Below are positions 40,325-49,535 of a DNA stretch of 62,661 nt, piece after piece. The stretch is from Subtercola sp. GTDB taxonomy: Bacteria; Actinomycetota; Actinomycetes; Actinomycetales; Microbacteriaceae. The stretch's first letter is position 1. The number at the start of each line of letters is the position of its first letter. The position numbers were made by a program, and so were the translations under genes. The notes under the pieces are model-generated. The model did no database searches. It saw only the letters and a program-made list of their open reading frames with translations, and was not told the origin of the DNA. Location of the stretch: the NCBI GenBank assembly GCA_025463765.1, contig JAODBC010000052.1:1-62661 (forward strand). The letters run 5' to 3'.

Positions 40325-43252
40325 ATGAATCCAGATCTCAGACTCGTCATACCGGCTGCCAGCTGCTGGTGCGCCGCAGCGCTGCTCGTCGGGCAACCAG
40401 CCGACTGGCTGCTGCAGTGGGGCACGGTGGTTGCGGTCGCCACGGCGGTGATCTTCGCGCTCGTGGCAGCGGTCGCTTGCGTGATCGTCGTTCGGCGTCG
40501 GCGTCCGCATCGATGTCGGCGTCTGCGTCTGGACGGATGTCGGCATCGATGTCGGCGTCCGGGTCAGCATCGCCACGATGGGCAGTCCCGGGACGACCTG
40601 GAATTGCACCGCCGACGACCACGGCCACGGCACCGGCATCGGGCGCTCCGTCGCGACTCCGCTCCTGCCCTGGCGGCGGCGATTGCGGGGTCAATCGCGG
40701 TGTCGACCGCTGCGGCTGCGGTCGTCTTGGCGTCGATCGTCAGCCAAGTGCCCGGTCGAGAACCTCCGGCCCTGCGCTCGCTCGACGGTCACTCGGTCAC
40801 GACCCTCCTCACCGTCGGATCTGCCCCGGTCGAGGTCGATACCGAAGGATTCTCCGGCCCCGAATCGTCTGTGCGCTTCACAGCCACTGTCACCCGCGTC
40901 ACGGCGGCCGGCCACGAAACCGAGCTGAGGATGCCCGTGCTCGTCTTTCTCGCCCGACCGCCATCCGCATCCGCCACGACCACTACCGTGACCGGCGCTG
41001 CCACCGCCACCGCCACGACCAGTACCGTTTCCGGCGCTGCCACTGCCACCGCTACCGGCACTGTCACCGCCACAGCCGTCTCCGGCGCTGCCACTTCCAC
41101 CGACACGGGCGCAGCCAGCGCCACCGGTGCAGGCACGCACGCCAGCGGCAACGACGTGAGTCAACGCGCCGAGCCGCTCCAGATCGGCAGTCAGGTGCGG
41201 TTGACGGGAACCCTGAAGGCCACCGATCCCGGCGAGAGCGTCGTCTACCTGCTCTTCGCGTCGGGCACCCCGCAGATCATCGAACCTGCGCCGTGGTATC
41301 TCGGGTGGGCCAACCGGCTGCGCGCGCACTTCAGTGAAAGTCTCGTCGGCTTGCCGGGCGATGGGGCGGAACTTGCTCCGGGTCTCGCCATCGGCGACGT
41401 GAGCCTGGTGAGCGACGATCTGAACGCGGCAATGATCAGCAGCGGGCTGAGTCATCTGACGGCGGTTTCCGGCGCGAACTGCGCTGTCGTGGTCGCTGCG
41501 ATCATGCTCTGCGGCGGCGCGATCGGGCTCTCTCGGCGTTGGCGAATCGTGGTTTCGATTGCCGTCATGACGGCGTTCGTCGTGCTCGTCACGCCCACGC
41601 CGAGTGTGTTGCGGGCGGCCATCATGGCGGCGATCGTGCTCATCACCCTCGGTTCCGGTCGCGCCCCGCGCGGTCTTCCTGCGCTCGCATTCGCCACAAT
41701 GGTGATGCTCGTTGCCGACCCCTGGTTGTCGCGCAGCTACGGTCTTGCCCTCTCGGTGCTCGCCACGGGCGGCTTGCTTCTACTCACCCGCCCGCTCCAG
41801 CGTGGTCTCGCGCGGTGGATGCCCGCACGGCTGGCGCTGGTCGTCGCAGTGCCCTTGGCCGCGCAACTCGCGTGTCAGCCCGTTCTCGTGCTTCTGACTC
41901 CGTCGATTTCGACCTACAGCGTGCCGGCGAACCTGCTGGCCGAGCCGGCGGCTCCCGTCGCCACCGTCATCGGGCTCGTCAGCTGCCTTGCGGGCGCCGT
42001 GGCACCGCCGTTGGCGCCGATCGGGGCGTGGCTGACCTGGGCGCCCGCATCGTGGATCGCCGGGGTGGCGACCTTCTTCGCAACCGCACCGGCAGCGAGC
42101 ATCCCGTGGCCGGGCGGCGCCTTCGGCGTCTCGCTAGTCGTCGTTCTGACCGTGGCGGCACTGCTTGCTGTGTTCTTGCGTGAAAGTTCGGCGAGCCGAG
42201 CGCGTCGCCTGCGGCGGTTGCAAGCCTCGCGTGTGCAGCGACGACGCGGCAGAGCGCGAGCCGTTGCAGATCGGCTCCGACGTTGGCTTCGTCTCCGCCT
42301 TCTAATCCGTGGCCGTCACCATCACCTTCGCCGTCTCCACGCTCGTTCTCGCGACCTCTCTTCCGAGCGAATGCGTTTGGGCCCCGTGCAGTGGATTCGG
42401 CTCGCCTCGGGCGGGGTGGTCGCGCTGACCATCACGATTTACGCCGGAGCGGGCCTCGGTGCTGTGCTCGGGGGCGCCCCCGCGTGGCCGGCCGACTGGC
42501 ACATCGCTGCGTGCGACATCGGTCAGGGTGACGCCGTCGTGCTGCGTGACCCGGTAACCGGCAAGATCGCCTTGATCGACGTCGGCCCCGACCCCGCCCT
42601 GCTCACGACCTGCCTGCACCGGCTCGCCATCACGACCATCGACCTGCTCATCCTCACCCATTACGACCTCGACCACGTCGGCGGCCTCAGCGCCGTGCTC
42701 GGTCACGTCTCAACGGCCATGCTCGGCCCTCCCGAAGACGGTAAAGACGCCGCCATGGCCACCTCGCTTGCGACGCGGGGGGCGCATGTTCAGCACCCGA
42801 CCCGTGGCGATTCCGGCGCCCTCGGCACGGTGGCCTGGCACATCCTCTGGCCCGAAGCCGGAACAGAGTTACGCGGAAACGACGCCTGCGTCACCGTGGA
42901 GTTCACGGGGCCCATCACCTCGCTGTTCCTCGGTGATCTCGGCGAAGACTCGCAGGGCATGGTCATGGCCGCGAACGCTCTGCACCACGTCGACGTCGTC
43001 AAGGTGGCCCACCACGGCAGCGCCGACCAGAGTGAGGCGCTCTATCAGGCGATCTCGGCGACGGTCGGAATCATCTCCGTCGGAATGAACAATCGGTACG
43101 GGCATCCGACCGGCCGGCTGCTCGGAATACTCGCACGAGCACAGACCATCGCCTATCGAACCGACCTGCTCGGAATGATCGTGCTCACGCCCACGGCTGC
43201 GGGAATCGATGTGTGGTCAGACGGTGCGGCTAGGGTTGAGAAGAAGAAATGA
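40325..43252 (+). CDS. comEC: ComEC/Rec2 DNA-uptake channel protein
   Basis: 975 aa, longer than most. Membrane helices near the N-terminus, then an OB-like DUF4131 region, the Competence domain (LAIGDVSLVSDDLNAAMISSGLSHLTAVSGANCAVVVAAIMLCGG) with many helices, and a C-terminal metallo-beta-lactamase domain with ACDIGQGDAVVLRD, LTHYDLDHVGGL (HxDxDH) and KVAHHGSADQSE. Two low-complexity inserts stand out: an Arg/His-rich stretch at ~57-105 and a Thr/Ala/Val repeat region at ~218-275. It forms the pore for single-stranded DNA and may degrade the other strand. ATG 40325. Confidence 0.93.
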   Translation: MNPDLRLVIPAASCWCAAALLVGQPADWLLQWGTVVAVATAVIFALVAAVACVIVVRRRRPHRCRRLRLDGCRHRCRRPGQHRHDGQSRDDLELHRRRPRPRHRHRALRRDSAPALAAAIAGSIAVSTAAAAVVLASIVSQVPGREPPALRSLDGHSVTTLLTVGSAPVEVDTEGFSGPESSVRFTATVTRVTAAGHETELRMPVLVFLARPPSASATTTTVTGAATATATTSTVSGAATATATGTVTATAVSGAATSTDTGAASATGAGTHASGNDVSQRAEPLQIGSQVRLTGTLKATDPGESVVYLLFASGTPQIIEPAPWYLGWANRLRAHFSESLVGLPGDGAELAPGLAIGDVSLVSDDLNAAMISSGLSHLTAVSGANCAVVVAAIMLCGGAIGLSRRWRIVVSIAVMTAFVVLVTPTPSVLRAAIMAAIVLITLGSGRAPRGLPALAFATMVMLVADPWLSRSYGLALSVLATGGLLLLTRPLQRGLARWMPARLALVVAVPLAAQLACQPVLVLLTPSISTYSVPANLLAEPAAPVATVIGLVSCLAGAVAPPLAPIGAWLTWAPASWIAGVATFFATAPAASIPWPGGAFGVSLVVVLTVAALLAVFLRESSASRARRLRRLQASRVQRRRGRARAVADRLRRWLRLRLLIRGRHHHLRRLHARSRDLSSERMRLGPVQWIRLASGGVVALTITIYAGAGLGAVLGGAPAWPADWHIAACDIGQGDAVVLRDPVTGKIALIDVGPDPALLTTCLHRLAITTIDLLILTHYDLDHVGGLSAVLGHVSTAMLGPPEDGKDAAMATSLATRGAHVQHPTRGDSGALGTVAWHILWPEAGTELRGNDACVTVEFTGPITSLFLGDLGEDSQGMVMAANALHHVDVVKVAHHGSADQSEALYQAISATVGIISVGMNNRYGHPTGRLLGILARAQTIAYRTDLLGMIVLTPTAAGIDVWSDGAARVEKKK

Positions 43253-43259
43253 GGTGGTG

Positions 43260-44318
43260 ATGGCAGCAGCACGAGGGTCGCGCCAGGCAGGGGGTCGCGG
43301 TGCCGCCAAGGCGTCATCGAAGTCGCCACCGCCGGTCATTCCACAACTCGAATGGCACCAGATCAGGCCGGCCGCGATCGTACTGGTGTCGGGTACCGAG
43401 TCGTTTCTCGCTGAGCGTTCCATCAGGCAGTTGCGTGACCTGCTCAAGGTAGAAGACCCGAGCCTCGAGATCAGCGACATCGACGCTTCGAGTTATGCTC
43501 CGGGCGAATTGCTCACCATGGCCAGCCCGTCGCTTTTCGGCGAGCCGCGTCTTATTCGCGTTTCGTCGGTCGAGAAGAGTACAGACGACTTCATTCTCGA
43601 AGCCATCGATTACCTCGCCTACCCCGCCGACGACACCTATGTCGTGTTGCGCCACGCCGGGGGAGTGCGGGGCAAGCGTCTGCTCGACGCTGTGCGCGCG
43701 AGTTCGGGCGATGTCATCGAGGTCGTCTGCGCCGAGCTCAAGAAAGATTCCGATCGTTACGACTTCGCTGTCGCCGAGTTCAAGGCCGCTGGTCGCCGGG
43801 TGTCGCCGAGTGCGATTCGGGCACTCGTCTCCGCGTTCGCCGACGACCTCGCCGAGCTGTCGAGCGCCTGCACGCAGCTGATCGCCGACACGAGCGACGA
43901 GATCACTGAAGCGACGGTCGCGAAGTACTATTCGGGCAGGGTTGAGACGAACGCGTTCGCCGTGGCCGACAGCGCGATTGCGGGGCGGTACGGCGAATCG
44001 CTCGCCCTCTTACGGCACGCGCTGGCGACAGGTGCAGACCCCGTGCCCATGGTCGCCGCGTTCGCGATGAAGCTGCGAACGATGGCTAAAGTGCTCGGAA
44101 CGCGGGGAGGTTCAGGCCAGTTGGCCGGCCAGCTCGGTCTGGCGCCCTGGCAGATCGACCGTGCCCGTCGCGATCTACAAGGCTGGACGGGTGAGGGCCT
44201 CGGCCGCAGCATCCAGATGCTCGCCGAGACCGACGAGAACATCAAGGGAGCCACGCGCGACCCGGTCTACTCCCTCGAGCGCATGATCGCCACCGTCGCC
44301 TCCCGCGGCGAACGCTGA
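43260..44318 (+). CDS. holA: DNA polymerase III delta subunit
   Basis: 352 aa clamp-loader subunit. After a ~30-residue Lys/Ala/Ser-rich leader it has IVLVSGTESFLAERSIRQLRDLL, ASPSLFGEPRLIRVSSVE, YVVLRHAGGVRGKRLLDAV, LVSAFADDLAELSSACTQLI and ALLRHALATGADPVPMVAAFAMKLRTMAKV. HolA opens the beta clamp during replication. ATG 43260 follows GAGGTGG and lies 8 bases after the comEC stop, so it is in the comEA-comEC operon, the usual arrangement in actinobacteria. Confidence 0.94.
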   Translation: MAAARGSRQAGGRGAAKASSKSPPPVIPQLEWHQIRPAAIVLVSGTESFLAERSIRQLRDLLKVEDPSLEISDIDASSYAPGELLTMASPSLFGEPRLIRVSSVEKSTDDFILEAIDYLAYPADDTYVVLRHAGGVRGKRLLDAVRASSGDVIEVVCAELKKDSDRYDFAVAEFKAAGRRVSPSAIRALVSAFADDLAELSSACTQLIADTSDEITEATVAKYYSGRVETNAFAVADSAIAGRYGESLALLRHALATGADPVPMVAAFAMKLRTMAKVLGTRGGSGQLAGQLGLAPWQIDRARRDLQGWTGEGLGRSIQMLAETDENIKGATRDPVYSLERMIATVASRGER

Positions 44319-44348
44319 CGCCCCGCGGCGAGCGTTGACAAGCTCCTG

Positions 44349-44426
44349 CACCCGCACCCGCACCCGCACCCGCACCCGCACCCGCACCCGCACCCGCACC
44401 CGCACCCGCACCCGCACCCGCACCCG
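44349..44426. repeat. Hexanucleotide repeat (CACCCG)13
   Basis: Thirteen uninterrupted CACCCG copies, 31 bases after the holA stop. It lies outside any gene and is prone to slippage. Confidence 0.97.
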
Positions 44427-44450
44427 CGGCGAGCTCTAGCGCCCGCCCGA

Positions 44451-44524
44451 CGACGAGAGCGACTACTTCGGACGAGAGATGCCGTTCAAACGCCATCTCT
44501 CGTCCGAGACTCTCGCTCTCGTCG
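44451..44524. repeat. Long two-part inverted repeat after holA
   Basis: CGACGAGAGCGA (44451-44462) and CGGACGAGAGATG (44469-44481) pair with CATCTCTCGTCCG (44494-44506) and TCGCTCTCGTCG (44513-44524). The two perfect 12- and 13-bp stems are separated by a 6/6 internal loop, with loop CCGTTCAAACGC. No T-run follows; it is a possible holA read-through block. Confidence 0.85.
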
Positions 44525-44546
44525 CTGATCGACGCCTCTGCCCGCC

Positions 44547-44840
44547 AAAGCCGAAGAGCGACCCCTGCGCCGGATTCGCGGCGGCACGTTAACGCAGAAA
44601 AACCCCGCGAGCGGGGCTCTTCTGCAGAGCTTCATACGGCGAGCAAAGCCGAAGAGCGACCCCTGCGCCGGATTCGCGGCGGCACCTTAACGCTGAAAAA
44701 CCCCGCGAGCGGGGCTCCTCTGCAGAGCTTCATACGGCGAGCAAAGCCGAAGAGCGACCCCTGCGCCGGATTCGCGGCGGCACGTTAACGCAGAAAAACC
44801 CCTCGCGCGGGGCTCTTCTGCAGAGCTTCATACGGCGAGC
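44547..44840 (-). repeat. Three tandem 98-bp units carrying rpsT terminators
   Basis: Units start AAAGCCG at 44547, 44645 and 44743; a fourth partial begins at 44841. They are nearly identical. Each has a hairpin GCCCCGC/GCGGGG which, read on the minus strand, is followed by TTTTT (44598-44617, 44696-44715, 44794-44813). Downstream of rpsT on the minus strand this gives three serial Rho-independent terminators; the copy nearest rpsT has a changed, weaker stem. Confidence 0.93.
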
Positions 44841-44883
44841 AAAGCCGTCAGGCTTTGCGAGTCACCAGTTCCGAGCTTCATAC

Positions 44884-44910
44884 GTCTTGTGGGCCACGGG
44901 CCCACAAGAC
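44884..44910 (-). terminator. rpsT: 12-bp hairpin just after rpsT
   Basis: GTCTTGTGGGCC and GGCCCACAAGAC pair perfectly around a 3-base loop, 6 bases past the rpsT stop. There is no T-run, so it may be an mRNA 3' end stabiliser ahead of the triple terminators. Confidence 0.6.
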
Positions 44911-44916
44911 CAAGAA

Positions 44917-45177
44917 TTACAGTGCGGCGACGCTCTTCGCGATAGCCGACTTGCGGTTCGCGGCCTGGTTCTTGTGAATAACACCCTTGCTGGCAGCCTT
45001 GTCGAGCTTCTTGCCGGCGAGCGCGAGGGCGGCGGTGGCCTTCTCTTTGTCACCCGAGAGAACGCTCGCGCGCACGGCACGGATGGCGGTCTTGAGTTCG
45101 CTCTTCACGGCCTTGTTGCGCTCTTGCGCCTTCTTGTTGGTGCCGATGCGCTTGATCTGGGACTTGATGTTTGCCAC
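44917..45177 (-). CDS. rpsT: 30S ribosomal protein S20
   Basis: 86 aa, standard length, binds 16S r[39 protein letters not shown] and the C-terminal [27 protein letters not shown] are typical. The start is GTG 45177 with AGAGGG upstream; the longer open frame to 45306 runs through the leader and is not coding. It is convergent with holA, divergent from the aminotransferase gene, with a 194-bp leader/promoter gap in which I see no other gene. Confidence 0.97.
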   Translation of the reverse strand: MANIKSQIKRIGTNKKAQERNKAVKSELKTAIRAVRASVLSGDKEKATAALALAGKKLDKAASKGVIHKNQAANRKSAIAKSVAAL

Positions 45178-45371
45178 TGGTGAATACCCTCTGTATCTGG
45201 TCTTGGAGTGGGCACCCGCAAGGGAGCCATAGTTGGAGTGTGTACTGAGTCGTGGTCTGCCGTGCCGACCGATGAGCCAGGCAGCTGTGCAGAGCACGCA
45301 AGCCAACAGGCAACATTACCAGTTGCCGGGCAGAACGACAATCTCAGGCGGCACCAACTACCGTTTATTCT

Positions 45372-46523
45372 ATGCCTCACCTCGCAGCACACATGGATTC
45401 CGTTCCCCCGTCGGGCATCCGGCGCATTTTCGAGTTGGCGCAGTCGCTCGACGATGTGGTGTTCCTGGCCGTCGGCGAACCCGACGTGCCAGTCGCTCCG
45501 CACATCCTCGAGGTCGCGGCCGCTGCCTGGCAGGCCGACCAGACGAACTACACACCGAACGGTGGCATTCCCGAACTCCGTTCCGCCATCGTCGACAAAC
45601 TCGCCGCCGAGAATGGCATCGTGGTCGACACCGAACAGGTCTGGGTCACCAGCGGCGGAATGCATGCGCTCTTTCTCGCCATGACTCTCACGCTCAGCCC
45701 CGGTGATGAAGTGCTCATCCCCGATCCCGGGTATTCAACCTTCGCCATGAACGCACGCATGATCAACGCCGTTCCGGTGCCGTACATCTTGCGAGCATCC
45801 GCCGACTTCTTGCCCGACCTCGACGAACTCGAGCGGCTCGTCACCAGCCGAACCCGCCTCATCATCATCAATTCGCCGTCGAACCCGCTCGGCGCCATCT
45901 TTCCGAAGCCGGTCATCGAGAGCCTGCTCGCCTTCGCCAAACGACACGATCTGTGGATGCTCAGCGACGAAGTCTACGAACGCTTCACCTACGGCGCGCT
46001 GCACACCAGCGTCGCCTCGCTCGACACCGACGACCGCGTGTTCTCGGTGTTCTCGCTGTCGAAGACCTACGCCCTCACGGGAGCCCGCATCGGCTACCTC
46101 GTCACCCCGCCCGGAATGGCGCCGCTCATGCGCACCGTGCAGGAGGCGATCGTGAGCTGCATCAACACGCCTACCCAGCTCGCTGCCGTCGCGGCGATCA
46201 CGGGCCCGCAAGAGCACGTAGCTGCGGCCGCTGCTCACTACCGCGACAACCTCTCGTTCGCGACAGAGCTCCTGAGAGAACGTGGCATCGATTATCTCGA
46301 ACCGTCAGGGGCCTTCTATTTGTGGGTCGACGTGTCGTACGCCACCAACGGCGACGTGGGGGAGTGGGCCGAGCGGTTCTTGCTCGAACAGCACGTCGCC
46401 GTGGCACCCGGCAGCGCGTTCGGCCGCCACGGCGAGGGCTACATTCGCCTGTGCGTGGCCGCCGACCCGCGCGACATCGAAACGGGCATCCGTCGCCTGC
46501 CCCGACCGCCCGCCCGGGCCTAG
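45372..46523 (+). CDS. PLP-dependent aminotransferase, class I/II
   Basis: 383 aa fold-type I aminotransferase of the AspC/AlaT-like group. GEPDVPVAPHI, NYTPNGGIPELRSAI, INSPSNPLGAIF (Asn of the PLP site), LSDEVYERF (Asp that binds the pyridine N), SLSKTYALTGARIGY (Schiff-base Lys ~235) and the C-terminal IRLCVAADPRDIETGIRRL with the carboxylate-binding Arg. The amino acid used is unknown. ATG 45372 has no ribosome binding site and follows a TATTCT box, so the mRNA may be leaderless. Confidence 0.92.
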   Translation: MPHLAAHMDSVPPSGIRRIFELAQSLDDVVFLAVGEPDVPVAPHILEVAAAAWQADQTNYTPNGGIPELRSAIVDKLAAENGIVVDTEQVWVTSGGMHALFLAMTLTLSPGDEVLIPDPGYSTFAMNARMINAVPVPYILRASADFLPDLDELERLVTSRTRLIIINSPSNPLGAIFPKPVIESLLAFAKRHDLWMLSDEVYERFTYGALHTSVASLDTDDRVFSVFSLSKTYALTGARIGYLVTPPGMAPLMRTVQEAIVSCINTPTQLAAVAAITGPQEHVAAAAAHYRDNLSFATELLRERGIDYLEPSGAFYLWVDVSYATNGDVGEWAERFLLEQHVAVAPGSAFGRHGEGYIRLCVAADPRDIETGIRRLPRPPARA

Positions 46524-46535
46524 CCAGTCAGTACA

Positions 46536-46596
46536 TCGGGCGGAGCTGAGCGAACATCCCGACAATACGCCCGCATACCGCGTCAGCTCCGCCCGA
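46536..46596. terminator. 14-bp perfect hairpin between convergent genes
   Basis: TCGGGCGGAGCTGA (46536-46549) and TCAGCTCCGCCCGA (46583-46596), 33 bases apart. The right arm includes the TGA stop and last codons of the epimerase gene. Probably a shared read-through block. Confidence 0.65.
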
Positions 46597-47566
46597 AGCG
46601 CTGCAGGTGGCGAGCGGATGCCCGTGAACCACTGCCCGCGAGCCACCCGCCCGAACGGTAGTGCCCAGGCGCGTACGACCCCGAGCGCAGCTCGTCGACG
46701 AGCGACGGCCCCGCGGGCGCCCAGCCGAGGTCGGCCCGCGCCGCCGCGCCCGTGGCCTGCTGATCGAGCAACAGAGCGTCACCGAATGGCACGCCGAGAA
46801 CGGCGTGCACCTCCTCGACGGTCGACGGTGCCACGCGCCCCTCGAGCCCGGCAGCCAGCGACGCGGCCGACCCGAGTTCGCGGGTCGTCGGGTTCTGCCC
46901 GTTCACGCCGAGGTATACCGATCCGGCGGCCGCGCGGTCGAACGCCAGCACGTACAACTCGGCCAGGTCGTCGACGTACACCGTGGTCCAGTGCTCGTCG
47001 CCCGACCCAATGAGTTTCAGCGCCGAACCAGTGACGCCGTTCACATCGACCTGCACACGCGGTGCATCGACGACGCTGTTCGGAATCCCGCTGCCGTACC
47101 CGTACACGATGCCGGGCATGATCACCGTGGTCTTCACTCCGTCAGCCGACAGAACACGCTTCTCGATGGCCGCACGCCACGCAGTCAGAGCCGGTGGGTT
47201 CTGCGGCGAGTCTTCTGTGATCGCCGCCCCATCGCCGAAAACCCAGATTCCGCCCGTGTGCACGAACGGCTTGTCGCTGCCCTCGAGTCCCGCGAACACC
47301 GCGGTCACGAACGCGTCGTCGAGGTCGGCACTGGAGGCGTCGCCGGGCGAGGCGACGTGAATCACGCCGTCGCTCGCGATGGCGAGCGTCGTGATGAGCT
47401 CGCTGTCGCCGAGCTCGCCGATCACAGCAGTGGCACCGAGCGCCTCGACCTCTGCGGCCTTGGCTGCGTTGCGTACTAGCGCGGTGACCTCTCGGCCTTG
47501 CCCGCGCAGCGTACGAAGAATGGATGATCCGACAAATCCGGTCGCGCCGGTCAGAAAGATGCTCAT
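46583..47566 (-). CDS. NAD-dependent epimerase/dehydratase family protein
   Basis: 327 aa extended SDR. MSIFLTGATGFVGSSILRTLRGQG holds the NAD-binding GxTGxxG; further VIHVASPGD, a substrate region without a clear YxxxK (AWRAAIEKRVL carries Lys only), VIMPGIVYGYGSG and DLAELYVLAFDRA. The loss of the Tyr suggests it belongs to the atypical NmrA-like or reductase branch. ATG 47566 is chosen because the fold begins there. The C-terminal ~25 residues are a basic Gly/Ser/Arg tail encoded into the terminator hairpin. Confidence 0.85.
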   Translation of the reverse strand: MSIFLTGATGFVGSSILRTLRGQGREVTALVRNAAKAAEVEALGATAVIGELGDSELITTLAIASDGVIHVASPGDASSADLDDAFVTAVFAGLEGSDKPFVHTGGIWVFGDGAAITEDSPQNPPALTAWRAAIEKRVLSADGVKTTVIMPGIVYGYGSGIPNSVVDAPRVQVDVNGVTGSALKLIGSGDEHWTTVYVDDLAELYVLAFDRAAAGSVYLGVNGQNPTTRELGSAASLAAGLEGRVAPSTVEEVHAVLGVPFGDALLLDQQATGAAARADLGWAPAGPSLVDELRSGSYAPGHYRSGGWLAGSGSRASARHLQRFGRS

Positions 47567-47673
47567 GACCCCAGTAAACCCCTGCCGCGCGCCCACGATT
47601 CCCCTCGCGAGCCAGATGGAGCCCAGAGTCTCGTAAACTTGAGGGCACCATTGCCGAAAACTACGAGGAACGC

Positions 47674-49524
47674 GTGAGCCCCAGAGCAGTACAGGAACTC
47701 CAGCCGGCGTCGACCGACCCCGCGTTCATCCGCAACTTCTGCATCATCGCGCACATCGACCACGGCAAGTCGACGCTGGCCGACCGTATGCTGCAGATCA
47801 CCGGCGTCGTGAGCGATCGCGATATGCGCGCTCAGTACCTCGACCGCATGGACATCGAGCGCGAGCGTGGCATCACCATCAAGAGCCAGGCTGTGCGCAT
47901 GCCGTGGGCCCTCGACGGCCAGACGTACGCCCTGAACATGATCGACACCCCCGGGCACGTCGACTTCACCTACGAGGTCAGCCGTTCGCTCGCCGCCTGC
48001 GAGGGAGCCATTCTGCTCGTCGACGCCGCCCAGGGAATCGAGGCCCAGACCCTCGCCAACCTCTACCTCGCGCTCGACAACGACCTCACGATCATCCCCG
48101 TGCTCAACAAGATCGACCTTCCGGCAGCCGACCCCGACAAGTACGCCGCCGAACTCGCCGGTCTCATCGGCGGCAAACCCGAAGACGTGCTGCGCGTCAG
48201 CGGCAAGACCGGTATGGGCGTCGAAGAACTGCTCGACCTGGTGGTGGCGAGCATCCCTGCCCCGCAGGGCGACATCAACGCCTCACCGCGCGCCATGATC
48301 TTCGACTCGGTGTACGACGCCTACCGCGGTGTCATCACCTACGTGCGCATGATCGACGGCAAGCTCACGCCGCGCGAGAAGATCATGATGATGAGCACCA
48401 AGTCGACCCACGAGGTGCTCGAGATCGGCGTCTCGACCCCCGAGCCCACCCCGAGCCAGGGCCTGGCGGTCGGCGAGGTCGGTTACCTCATCACGGGCGT
48501 GAAGGATGTTCGGCTCAGCAAGGTCGGTGACACCGTCACCACGTTCCAGAAGCCCGCCACGGTCGCGCTCAAGGGCTACAGCGAGCCCAAGCCGATGGTG
48601 TTCTCGGGCCTGTATCCCATCGACGGTTCGGACTACCCCAATCTGCGTGAGGCCCTCGACAAACTGAAGCTGTCGGACGCGGCGCTGGTCTACGAGCCCG
48701 AGACGTCTGTGGCGCTCGGGTTCGGCTTCCGCTGCGGCTTTCTCGGCCTGCTGCACCTCGAGATCATCACCGAGCGTCTCGAACGCGAGTTCGGTCTCGA
48801 CCTCATCGCTACGGCGCCGAGCGTGATCTACGAGGTGACCACCGATGACAAGAAGACGGTCACCGTCACCAATCCGAGCGAGTTTCCCGGCGGAAAGATC
48901 GCGAGCGTCAGCGAACCGATGGTCAAGGCGAGCATTTTGGCACCCAAAGACTACGTCGGCACCATCATGGAGCTCTGCCAGGGCCGCCGCGGCACCCTCG
49001 ACGGCATGGAATACGTGGGCACCGACCGCGTCGAACTGCACTACAAGATGCCGCTCGGCGAGATCGTCTTCGACTTCTTCGACCACCTCAAGAGCCGCAC
49101 GCAGGGCTACGCGAGCCTCGACTACGAGCCGATCGGCGAGCAGGTGGCCGACCTGGTGAAGGTCGACATTCTGCTGCAGGGCGAGGCCGTCGACGCGTTC
49201 AGTGCCATCGTTCACAAAGACAAGGCCTACGCCTACGGTGTGCTGATGACCGAACGCCTGAAGAAGCTCATTCCGCGCCAGCAGTTCGAGGTGCCTATCC
49301 AGGCCGCTATCGGTGCGCGTATCATCGCCCGTGAGTCGATCAGCGCGATGCGCAAAGACGTTCTGGCCAAGTGTTACGGCGGTGACATCACCCGAAAGCG
49401 CAAACTGCTCGAGAAGCAGAAAGAGGGCAAGAAGCGCATGAAGATGGTGGGCCGTGTCGAGGTTCCGCAGGAGGCGTTCATCGCCGCCCTGAGCGGCGAC
49501 ACCGAAACCAAAGACAAGAAGTAG
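47674..49524 (+). CDS. lepA: Elongation factor 4 (LepA)
   Basis: 616 aa translational GTPase. G1 [15 protein letters not shown], switch [17 protein letters not shown]4 NKIDLP; domains II-IV and the LepA C-terminal domain with [22 protein letters not shown] and the Lys-rich end [16 protein letters not shown]. It acts on stalled ribosomes and in 30S assembly. GTG 47674 follows ACGAGGA; a -10-like TAAACT lies at 47634. Confidence 0.97.
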   Translation: MSPRAVQELQPASTDPAFIRNFCIIAHIDHGKSTLADRMLQITGVVSDRDMRAQYLDRMDIERERGITIKSQAVRMPWALDGQTYALNMIDTPGHVDFTYEVSRSLAACEGAILLVDAAQGIEAQTLANLYLALDNDLTIIPVLNKIDLPAADPDKYAAELAGLIGGKPEDVLRVSGKTGMGVEELLDLVVASIPAPQGDINASPRAMIFDSVYDAYRGVITYVRMIDGKLTPREKIMMMSTKSTHEVLEIGVSTPEPTPSQGLAVGEVGYLITGVKDVRLSKVGDTVTTFQKPATVALKGYSEPKPMVFSGLYPIDGSDYPNLREALDKLKLSDAALVYEPETSVALGFGFRCGFLGLLHLEIITERLEREFGLDLIATAPSVIYEVTTDDKKTVTVTNPSEFPGGKIASVSEPMVKASILAPKDYVGTIMELCQGRRGTLDGMEYVGTDRVELHYKMPLGEIVFDFFDHLKSRTQGYASLDYEPIGEQVADLVKVDILLQGEAVDAFSAIVHKDKAYAYGVLMTERLKKLIPRQQFEVPIQAAIGARIIARESISAMRKDVLAKCYGGDITRKRKLLEKQKEGKKRMKMVGRVEVPQEAFIAALSGDTETKDKK

Positions 49525-49535
49525 GCAGCACAACG

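Noticed and set aside
44547..44840. Possible CRISPR array from regular repeats
   Set aside because: The 98-bp units are contiguous with no variable spacers, and no cas gene is nearby; they carry terminator hairpins.
44319..44916. tRNA or small RNA gene in the holA-rpsT gap
   Set aside because: No cloverleaf or T-loop signature; the structure seen is explained by repeats and terminators.
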